From: an uncultured Gammaproteobacteria bacterium
GTDB lineage: Bacteria; Pseudomonadota; Gammaproteobacteria; Arenicellales; UBA868
Length of the DNA: 16,139 nt
Assembly (NCBI GenBank): GCA_913051905.1
Contig: CAJXBY010000046.1
Span: 1 to 16,139, forward strand
Reading direction: 5' to 3'
In this document: one piece after another, positions 8,059 through 14,392 of the stretch
Layout of the letters: each line of letters starts with the position of its first letter
Position numbering within the stretch: the stretch's first letter is position 1
Translations under genes and position numbers: made by a program
The notes under the pieces: model-generated
Told to the model about the DNA's origin: nothing
The model's database searches: none
The model's input: only the letters and a program-made list of their open reading frames with translations

Positions 8059-8224
8059 GAATTTTGAGACTCTTCGGCCGATGTGCCAGCCCACGACCCC
8101 GATCCGGGTCTTCCGACATTGGGGACATTAGCCAAAACCGGTAACCCGTCAGTCGACCCTTCGACCTGTTAGTCTAGGCCACCCATTTGTTCGCCAAACC
8201 GCACGGTAACTCTGGAATTTTTCT

Positions 8225-9106
8225 TTGAAAACTCGTGATCTTTTGCTGGCCGTCAGTGTACCACTGCTCTGGGGGTTGGGTTTCACGGTCGCCAAAGCCG
8301 GCTTAGCCGAGTTTCCGCCCTTATTCCTGATGGGCATGCGATTTACCCTGGCCGCCCTCTTGCTGGTCTGGTTCGTACCCCTGCCCCGCAATCATTTCAA
8401 ACACATTTTCTGGATTGCGCTGGTAGGATCGACAATCCAGTACGGACTGACGTTCACGGGCCTGTCCTACATCGATGCCTCACTTGCGATTATCATCGTT
8501 CACCTCGAGGTACCCTTCAGTGTACTCCTCGCCGCGATCGTTCTCGGCGAACGACCTGGCTACCAGCGCTGGCTTGGCATGATGCTGGCATTCGTCGGCA
8601 TCGCTTTGATCGCAGGTCAACCACAGGTAACGGGGCAAGTAACCGGCATAGTGCTGACAATCGGGGGAGCGCTCACCTGGGCCGTGGGTCAACTCATGGT
8701 CAAGCGACTCGGCAGCCGTGTTGCGGGGCTGCCATTGATCGCCTGGATCGGGGTATTCGCCGGCCCTCAGATGCTGCTCGCCTCGTTTCTGATCGAGGAT
8801 GGACAGATCCATGCGCTCTCCAATGCCAGTTGGGTCGGCTGGGGGTCCGTTGCCTACCTCGGTATCATCATGACCGTGATAGGGTATGGTGTCTGGTTCA
8901 CGGTTCTGTCCAGAAACCCGATGTCGCTGGTGATGCCCGTGCTGTTGCTACTGCCGATATTCACAATTATCTCGAGCGTTTTAATGCTAGGCGAACGACC
9001 CTCCCCCCAGATTCTGACCGGAGGAGGGATCGTACTGTCTGGAGTCGCTGTCATTCTTTTTGCCAGGACCCGGCCAGAATCAGAGAATCCGCCAAGCAAA
9101 AAATGA
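8225..9106 (+). CDS. EamA family (drug/metabolite transporter superfamily) permease
   Basis: This is a 293-residue inner-membrane transporter with ten predicted helices arranged as two EamA repeats (about residues 6-131 and 140-281). The duplicated structure is visible: each half ends its fourth helix with the same LGERP motif, at 107-111 and 255-259, after similar helices that begin ASLAIIIVHLEVPFS and MSLVMPVLLLLPIFT. The N-terminal PLLWGLGFTVAKAGL is typical of the family, members of which export amino acids, purines or other metabolites; the substrate here is unknown. The start is TTG at 8225, with GGA eight bases upstream; it gives the standard N-terminus and there is no nearby ATG. The gene is divergent from the DUF4329 gene and overlaps the next gene by four bases. 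Confidence 0.93.
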   Translation: MKTRDLLLAVSVPLLWGLGFTVAKAGLAEFPPLFLMGMRFTLAALLLVWFVPLPRNHFKHIFWIALVGSTIQYGLTFTGLSYIDASLAIIIVHLEVPFSVLLAAIVLGERPGYQRWLGMMLAFVGIALIAGQPQVTGQVTGIVLTIGGALTWAVGQLMVKRLGSRVAGLPLIAWIGVFAGPQMLLASFLIEDGQIHALSNASWVGWGSVAYLGIIMTVIGYGVWFTVLSRNPMSLVMPVLLLLPIFTIISSVLMLGERPSPQILTGGGIVLSGVAVILFARTRPESENPPSKK

Positions 9107-9858
9107 GAGCACCTCTGCTGGAATTAAATCCTGGCGAGGTCCATGTCTGGTGCGCCCGACTGAACGCAGAGGCCGGCGAAATCAGAGAACTCTTTGGACT
9201 GTTGTCGCCCGACGAACGATCCCGAGCCGATCGCTTGTTGTTTGAGCGGGACAGAGAGCGATTCACGGTTGCCCGCAGCATTCTGCGTCGGTTGCTGTCT
9301 GGTTATACAGGACTACCAGCAGACCATCTACGGTTTCTTTACGGCGAACATGGCAAACCACGACTGCATCATGAAGAGGTAACTGCGCCTGAATTCAACC
9401 TGTCCCATTCCGGCGAGTGGGCGGTTTACGCCATGGCTTTGAAATGCCCGCTCGGCATTGACATTGAACGGATGAGACCTGCCGATCGCAAACACCGCCT
9501 TAAACTTGCCCGACGCTTCTTTTCAGAATCAGAGTTCACATCGCTCACGGCACAACCGGAAACCCGTGTCGAGGACGCCTTCTTTGCTTGCTGGGCGCGG
9601 AAGGAAGCTTACATCAAGCTTCATGGCCTGGGGCTGTCGCTACCGCTCGCTCGATTTTCTGTCAACGTCGAGCCCGACGAGCCAGCCCGCTTGACCGCGA
9701 CACCCTGGCAACCGGCAGACCTCGCTCTCACACAAATCCATGACCTGCCGGCTGCAACCGGGTATCGGGCCGCCCTGGCTTTTTCGACGTATAGCCGCCC
9801 TCTGATCAGGCAACTCGAATGGCCGAACGGCCTTAAAGGTCGGATGACTGTCGATTGA
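9103..9858 (+). CDS. Sfp-type 4'-phosphopantetheinyl transferase
   Basis: This 251-residue enzyme transfers the phosphopantetheine arm of coenzyme A to a serine of carrier proteins. The family motifs are in order: FNLSHS (98-103), GIDIE with Mg2+ ligands D120 and E122, and the CWARKEAYIKLHGLGL block with catalytic E168 and K172-region basics (163-178). The length matches the two-lobed Sfp class rather than the short AcpS type. The frame is open far upstream, inside the EamA gene, but the ATG at 9103 overlaps the EamA stop in an ATGA arrangement, so translation is probably coupled. No polyketide or non-ribosomal peptide synthase is in the window. The target may be the fatty-acid carrier protein or a distant synthase. 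The last 26 bases overlap the end of the convergent mannose gene. Confidence 0.93.
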   Translation: MRAPLLELNPGEVHVWCARLNAEAGEIRELFGLLSPDERSRADRLLFERDRERFTVARSILRRLLSGYTGLPADHLRFLYGEHGKPRLHHEEVTAPEFNLSHSGEWAVYAMALKCPLGIDIERMRPADRKHRLKLARRFFSESEFTSLTAQPETRVEDAFFACWARKEAYIKLHGLGLSLPLARFSVNVEPDEPARLTATPWQPADLALTQIHDLPAATGYRAALAFSTYSRPLIRQLEWPNGLKGRMTVD

Positions 9859-11251
9859 AATCGTCTTCAAACCTAATGATGTCGTCTTCACCGAGATAAC
9901 TTCCAGTCTGTATTTCGATGACTTCGAGTGGCATCTCCCCGGGGTTTTCCAGGCGGTGGCGGCTATGTGCCGGAATGAACGTGGACTGCTGTGGGTGGAG
10001 GGTGAACACCTCGTCGTCACGGGTCACCCGCGCCACACCACTTACGACGATCCAGTGCTCGGCGCGGTGCTGGTGCGACTGCAAAGACAAACGCGAACCC
10101 GGATTAACAGTGATTCGTTTGATCTGAAATCCATCGCCTGTCTCGACGGTATCGTAGCTGCCCCACGGACGGTAGACCTTGCGGTGGTGTTCTGACTGGT
10201 AACGCAGATTGTCCTTAAGCCATGCCACAACATCCTTCACCTTGTCGACCTTTTTACGGTCCGCCACCAGCAACGCATCGGGCATCTGGACAATAACCAG
10301 GTTTTCAACACCCACTGCCGACACAAACGCATGATTGGAGTAAATGTAGGTGTCACGACTCTCTACCGTCAGAACATCACCGGAAGTAACATTTCCCTGC
10401 TGGTCCTGTGCGCCGGTTTTCCACAGCTCAGACCAAGAACCTACGTCGCTCCAGCCAGCATCGAGTGCCACTACTGCTGCAATTGAGGTTTTTTCGAGAA
10501 CCGCATAATCGACCGAATCTGCGGGACAACTTTCAAACAACTCTCTTGGAAGCCTGGCAAAATCGGAGTCGCGTTGAAGTTTACTATGCGTTTCGAGACA
10601 CGACTCGTACATCAGCGGATTGTGTCTCTGGAGCTCCTCCAAATAGCGCTGTGCCCCGAACACGAACATACCGCTGTTCCAGAGGTACTTGCCGCTTTCC
10701 AAATAGTCCCGGGCTGTACTCGAGTCGGGTTTTTCGAAAAATGCCTCAACCGTATGCAGACCTGCTGCAATTTCGTCGCCACGGGAAATGTACCCGTAAC
10801 CCGTGTGTGGGCCATCAGGTGTTACACCCAACAGAACCAGCCACCCTTCCCGGGCCGCTGTTACGGCTGTCTGGACGGCGGTAGTGAAAGCAGCTTGGTC
10901 TGAAATTACGTGATCTGCCGGCTGTATCAGCAGTACCGGCTCGTCAGCCCGCGTCAAAGACTCCAGAGCCGCCACGGCCACCGCGGGCGCAGTGTTGCGA
11001 CTGACAGGTTCCAGCAGTATAGCCCCATGCTCGACACCCAACTCCTTGAGCTGACCGGCAACACTGAAACGGTGATTCTCATGACAAACCAGAAGAGGTT
11101 GATCGCATTCGAGAGTGTTCAGGCGATCGACAGTATCCTGCAAAAGCGTTTGTTCTCCGCTGATCGAGAGAAACTGTTTGGGGTGCAACTGTCGCGAGAG
11201 CGGCCACAGCCGCGTACCGGATCCCCCACATAGAATAACCGGTGTCAGCAT
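9833..11251 (-). CDS. manC: Bifunctional mannose-1-phosphate guanylyltransferase / mannose-6-phosphate isomerase (type II GMP-PMI)
   Basis: This enzyme makes GDP-mannose from mannose-1-phosphate and GTP and also interconverts fructose-6- and mannose-6-phosphate, supplying mannose, fucose or rhamnose-type sugars for surface polysaccharides. The 472 residues match the AlgA/ManC/CpsB family. The nucleotidyltransferase half has GGSGTRLWPLSR (9-20) with HPKQF, FFEKP (171-175) and WNSGMF (191-196). The cupin isomerase half has RPWGSYD (361-367), the metal-binding HQHRAEHW (393-400) and PGSRLSLQ before it. The gene lies 47 bases downstream of the LOG gene on the same strand and may share its transcript. 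Its 3' end overlaps the convergent phosphopantetheinyl transferase. No other polysaccharide gene adjoins it except the STT3-like gene further right. Confidence 0.96.
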   Translation of the reverse strand: MLTPVILCGGSGTRLWPLSRQLHPKQFLSISGEQTLLQDTVDRLNTLECDQPLLVCHENHRFSVAGQLKELGVEHGAILLEPVSRNTAPAVAVAALESLTRADEPVLLIQPADHVISDQAAFTTAVQTAVTAAREGWLVLLGVTPDGPHTGYGYISRGDEIAAGLHTVEAFFEKPDSSTARDYLESGKYLWNSGMFVFGAQRYLEELQRHNPLMYESCLETHSKLQRDSDFARLPRELFESCPADSVDYAVLEKTSIAAVVALDAGWSDVGSWSELWKTGAQDQQGNVTSGDVLTVESRDTYIYSNHAFVSAVGVENLVIVQMPDALLVADRKKVDKVKDVVAWLKDNLRYQSEHHRKVYRPWGSYDTVETGDGFQIKRITVNPGSRLSLQSHQHRAEHWIVVSGVARVTRDDEVFTLHPQQSTFIPAHSRHRLENPGEMPLEVIEIQTGSYLGEDDIIRFEDDFNRQSSDL

Positions 11252-11298
11252 GGGCTTTTCTGCTGCATCCTGGGGTGAGGCATATCAGCATTCATTAT

Positions 11299-11856
11299 TC
11301 AAAGGCTTTCCTTTGACAGCGATGCTTCAAAGCTGTCCAGCAAATAGTCTGCCTCCGCTCCGACCCGCAGATTACGTAATTGCTCCTCACCGACAAAGGA
11401 TTCGCGCACTGCGTGTTCTAGAAAATCGAGAAGACAGTCGTAATACCCCTCGATATTCAATAATCCACAGGGCTTGCGATGAAATCCCAACTGGCCGAAG
11501 GTAAGAATTTCAAACAATTCCTCAAGCGTTCCGATGCCCCCAGGGAGTGCGATAAATCCATCGGAAAGCGCCGCCATAGTGGCTTTGCGTTCGTGCATGG
11601 TTTCCACCACACGTAGTTCGCTCAATCCTTGGTGGGCGATCTCCTTATCCACCAGTGACTGCGGAATGATACCAATGGCCGTTCCGCCAGTAGCGATGAC
11701 CGTATCTGCGAGAACCCCCATCACGCCGATACTCGCTCCACCATAGACCAGTTCTATATCGCGCTGCGTAAGCGCACGGCCAAGGCTTTCTGCACTCCGG
11801 CTGTATGCCTCACGGCTGCCGCTGTGAGAACCGCAGAACACACAGATTCGTTTCAC
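11299..11856 (-). CDS. LOG family (TIGR00730) nucleotide 5'-monophosphate phosphoribohydrolase
   Basis: This 185-residue Rossmann-fold protein belongs to the LOG family. Characterised members release a base from (cytokinin) nucleoside 5'-monophosphates, and bacterial homologues act on AMP or related nucleotides. Signatures seen are VFCGS (6-10), YGGA (38-41), MHERKA (87-92) with the catalytic Arg/Lys, and PGGIGTLEE (105-113) with the catalytic glutamate. The preferred start is the GTG at 11856, which has GGGAGG four bases upstream and gives the standard KRICVFCGS beginning. A longer frame from 11886 adds ten unconserved residues. It is upstream of and collinear with manC. The link to the mannose gene is positional only. 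In proteobacteria these proteins were often annotated as lysine decarboxylases, which is not correct for this family. Confidence 0.93.
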   Translation of the reverse strand: MKRICVFCGSHSGSREAYSRSAESLGRALTQRDIELVYGGASIGVMGVLADTVIATGGTAIGIIPQSLVDKEIAHQGLSELRVVETMHERKATMAALSDGFIALPGGIGTLEELFEILTFGQLGFHRKPCGLLNIEGYYDCLLDFLEHAVRESFVGEEQLRNLRVGAEADYLLDSFEASLSKESL

Positions 11857-12193
11857 ACTACCTCCCGACAAAACGGGCCGCAACAACCGCCGTTCTGGAC
11901 GTTATCGGGCATACCGGTGATCAATCCGATTCCGAAATCAGGGGTCCATAGAACCAACGGAATATTGCCATTGCAAATCGCAAGGGGCGAATTCTGCTTC
12001 AGAAATCGACCTGGGATCAAGATGGTCCTGATTCACAATACCGTAACCCTTCAATTATTCAAGAACTGGGGAATACTTGAGCAGGTAATTTCCGCTGCAA
12101 TCTCCACGAACGAAACTCACTTTCTTCAGTTGCCGGTATACACTATAGGGTGAGTTCCAGAATAATTGACCGGGCAAACCTGCATCTCTCAGA
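11857..12193. other. Divergent intergenic region between the LOG gene and cysteine synthase
   Basis: These 337 bases hold no gene I can support. A plus-strand frame at 11824-12153 is open, but its sequence is not protein-like and it begins inside the LOG gene. The region must hold the promoters of both divergent genes. An AT-rich TATACACTATAG stretch at 12137-12148 is the best -10-like sequence on the plus strand, without a good -35. An imperfect dyad, AATTATTCAAG (12053-12063) and CTTGAG...TAATT (12076-12090), could be a regulator site. I see no riboswitch or T-box signature. Confidence 0.5.
11861..11866 (-). promoter_or_regulatory. Shine-Dalgarno site deciding the GTG start of the LOG gene
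   Basis: Read on the minus strand, GGGAGG (11866 to 11861) is followed by TAGT and then the GTG at 11856. The good match and four-base spacing favour this start over an upstream in-frame ATG at 11886. Confidence 0.75.
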
Positions 12194-13114
12194 ATGAAAG
12201 TTGACAACATTCTCGAAACGGTCGGGCAAACGCCCGTGGTACGCCTGCACAGTTTCTCAGATCACTTAGCCAAGGCGCTATGGGTCAAGCTGGAAAGCTT
12301 CAATCCCGCGGGTTCGGTCAAGGACAGACCCGCACTCAATATGATCAACGACGCTGAGCAACGCGGTGTACTCAAACCGGGAGATACGATCATTGAACCG
12401 ACCTCCGGAAACACCGGTATCGGTCTGGCAATGGTTGCAGCGGTCAAAGGCTATCGGGCGGTATTCGTAATGTCCGAGGATATGAGCGCCGAACGAAAAC
12501 AGATTCTGACGGCGTACGGTGGGGAATTGGTCCTTACACCGGCAGAAAAAGGCACCGTTGGCGCCATAGAAGAAGCGCGCAGGCTTGCAGAAACCCACGG
12601 ATATTTCTTCGTAGGCCAACATTATAATCCGGCCAATCCAGCCTCTCATCGCTCAACTGCGGACGAGATCTACAACGATTTCGGCGAAGACCTAGATGCC
12701 GTAATCTGTACGACGGGTACCGGTGGCACGATCTCCGGGCTTGCGACCTACCTAAAGAGCCGCATTCCGGGGCTGCTGATCATTGCGACGGAGCCCGCTG
12801 ACTCACCCATTTTGTCCAAGGGGATCGCCTGCCGGCACAAGATCATGGGAACAGCACCAGGGTTTATTCCGGATACCCTGGATCAGGATGCCTACGATGA
12901 CATTATTCCAATTACAACCGAAGCGGCATTCAGTACAGCACGCAAGTTGGCGGAAGATGAAGGCATTTTCTGCGGAATCTCCTGTGGAGCTGCTGTGGCC
13001 GGCATGATTACCCATGCGACACAAGAATCCGCTCGCGATTCGGAACTTCTCGCGATTCTGCCCGATACCGGCGAGCGGTATCTCAGCACAGAGCTCTGGT
13101 CTTCGTCCATTTGA
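12194..13114 (+). CDS. cysK: Cysteine synthase (O-acetylserine sulfhydrylase)
   Basis: This PLP enzyme makes L-cysteine from O-acetylserine and sulfide, the last step of cysteine biosynthesis. The 306 residues match fold-type II cysteine synthases. PLP lysine K43 is in NPAGSVKDR (37-45), the substrate loop is EPTSGNTGIG (68-77), the phosphate-binding loop is TTGTGGT (173-179), and the C-terminal PDTGERYLST (290-299) is typical. KIMGTAPGFIP (216-226) favours CysK over CysM. One detail is unusual: the segment that normally reads GISSGA is GISCGA (261-266), with Cys264 in place of the second serine, near the PLP ring nitrogen contact. Serine-to-cysteine is conservative, so I expect it is active. 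The ATG at 12194 follows only a weak ribosome site. A class V PLP enzyme gene lies 87 bases downstream. Confidence 0.95.
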   Translation: MKVDNILETVGQTPVVRLHSFSDHLAKALWVKLESFNPAGSVKDRPALNMINDAEQRGVLKPGDTIIEPTSGNTGIGLAMVAAVKGYRAVFVMSEDMSAERKQILTAYGGELVLTPAEKGTVGAIEEARRLAETHGYFFVGQHYNPANPASHRSTADEIYNDFGEDLDAVICTTGTGGTISGLATYLKSRIPGLLIIATEPADSPILSKGIACRHKIMGTAPGFIPDTLDQDAYDDIIPITTEAAFSTARKLAEDEGIFCGISCGAAVAGMITHATQESARDSELLAILPDTGERYLSTELWSSSI

Positions 13115-13133
13115 ACTACCACCGTTCCCGATT

Positions 13134-13154
13134 CTGGTGTCCTGACGGCACCAG
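13134..13154 (+). repeat. 8-bp hairpin just after cysteine synthase
   Basis: CTGGTGTC (13134-13141), loop CTGAC, and GGCACCAG (13147-13154) pair along eight positions with a single G-T pair. The hairpin begins 19 bases past the cysK stop and sits before the next gene. No T-run follows (GTTAAAG), so it is not a standard intrinsic terminator. It may partly separate the two genes or protect the cysK mRNA end. Confidence 0.45.
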
Positions 13155-13201
13155 GTTAAAGTGGTGTCGCGATTCCACACTGCCGCAAGACCTACTCACT
13201 C

Positions 13202-14344
13202 ATGCCCACAATTGACCCACTGGTTTCGCCCAACGAATTTGTCGGCCTGGATGGCCTGATACACCTGTGTAGTGGTGGGGAGTCCCCCTGGCTCAAAAGG
13301 CAGGCTGAAGTTTTTCAGGAATTTTGCCAACTAAAAAGCAGTTCTTATCACGGGCGTGACCGCCTATTTCAGTACCTCGATAGTTGCAGGCAGAAAATGG
13401 GCACTCTCTGGAGCGTCGACAGCCGGAGAATCAGTTTTATGCCTTCCGCAGCTGAAGGGATGAACTGGCTCGCCCGGGGGCTCGATTGGCGCCCGGGAGA
13501 CAACATTGTTACCACAAACCTTGAGTTTCCATCTGTTGCGTACGCTTGGAAGAACCTGTCTGAACGAGGTGTAGAGATACGGCTCATCCCGCACCGCGAC
13601 TGGCAGGTCTCTGAAGAGGATCTGCTGAATGCGACAGACTCCAGGACCCGCGTTCTGGCGATCAGCCAGGTCAGCTTCTACACCGGTCAGAATCACGACA
13701 TCCGAGCGCTGGGTGAAGGCTTGGCGGGGTCAGAAACCTTATTGGCTGTCGATGCGACCCATGCCTCAGGCGTGATCGATGTCCCTGCCGAGGTCACCGA
13801 CCTTTGCATCAGTTCGTGTTACAAGTGGCTACTGGGAACGCACGGTACAGCACCCTGTTATCTCAGTGAAAAGGGCGAAAATATGGTCCGGGCTACGTCC
13901 TTTGGCTGGCGCAATCTGGATGTGTGGCCGGCTCAGGGCGCAGAACGGACCTTGCCGGTTGCAGAATTCCGGATGCCCGAGATACTCGAGCCTGGAAACC
14001 CGGCCTTGGCGATCATCATGTTTCTCGAGACATCGCTGAGTCTGCTACTGGAAGTAGGCATCGGGCGAATCGAAAATCACGCGCGAGACCTGTGTCAAAT
14101 GATCAGCCAGGGCCTGGAAGAACTGGGGCTCGAGGTGATCACACCACAACAGCGCGAGCGACGATCCGGCAACACTTGTTTTCTGGACAGCAATGCCGAG
14201 GAAACACGTAAGCTACTCGAAAAACAGAGCGTCCTGATCTGGGGCGAATATGGACGTGTGCGGGTGTCCGGACACCTGTACAACAGCAGCGCTGATGTCA
14301 GCCGCCTGCTCGATGCGCTCAGGCGGGTTCGCGAACAGGGGTGA
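13202..14344 (+). CDS. Aminotransferase class V-fold PLP enzyme
   Basis: This 380-residue protein has the class V (cysteine desulfurase / serine-pyruvate aminotransferase) fold. The PLP lysine is K208 in SSCYKWLLGTHGTAP; the VDATHASG block (183-190) supplies D184 for the pyridine nitrogen and H187 stacking over the ring. NLEFPSVAYAW (106-116) and the C-terminal RVSGHLYNSSADVSRLLDAL (354-373) with a carboxylate-binding arginine are typical. I do not see the flexible loop with a catalytic cysteine used by IscS/NifS/SufS desulfurases in its usual position, so persulfide formation is not supported, and isopenicillin-N-epimerase-like or kynureninase-like reactions are other options. The exact reaction is unknown. 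It is 87 bases after cysK and 48 bases before the STT3-like gene. The ATG has a poor ribosome site. Confidence 0.87.
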   Translation: MPTIDPLVSPNEFVGLDGLIHLCSGGESPWLKRQAEVFQEFCQLKSSSYHGRDRLFQYLDSCRQKMGTLWSVDSRRISFMPSAAEGMNWLARGLDWRPGDNIVTTNLEFPSVAYAWKNLSERGVEIRLIPHRDWQVSEEDLLNATDSRTRVLAISQVSFYTGQNHDIRALGEGLAGSETLLAVDATHASGVIDVPAEVTDLCISSCYKWLLGTHGTAPCYLSEKGENMVRATSFGWRNLDVWPAQGAERTLPVAEFRMPEILEPGNPALAIIMFLETSLSLLLEVGIGRIENHARDLCQMISQGLEELGLEVITPQQRERRSGNTCFLDSNAEETRKLLEKQSVLIWGEYGRVRVSGHLYNSSADVSRLLDALRRVREQG

Positions 14345-14392
14345 TTTCCCAGTTACACTTTCTCAACCATCTCTTTTTAACCCGAATCGGGC

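Noticed and set aside
8152..8165. Small inverted repeat GTCGA-CCCT-TCGAC in the DUF4329-EamA gap
   Set aside because: Five base pairs with a four-base loop is expected by chance and lies at no position that supports an operator or terminator.
11824..12153. 109-codon plus-strand frame in the LOG-cysK intergenic region
   Set aside because: It begins inside the LOG gene, has no clear ribosome site, and the translated sequence shows no domain or protein-like pattern; most likely chance openness.
14375..14392. CCCGAATCGGG palindrome beside a T-run before the STT3-like gene
   Set aside because: The loop would be a single base, too tight to fold, and the T-run precedes the palindrome in the plus direction, so it cannot be an intrinsic terminator for the upstream gene.
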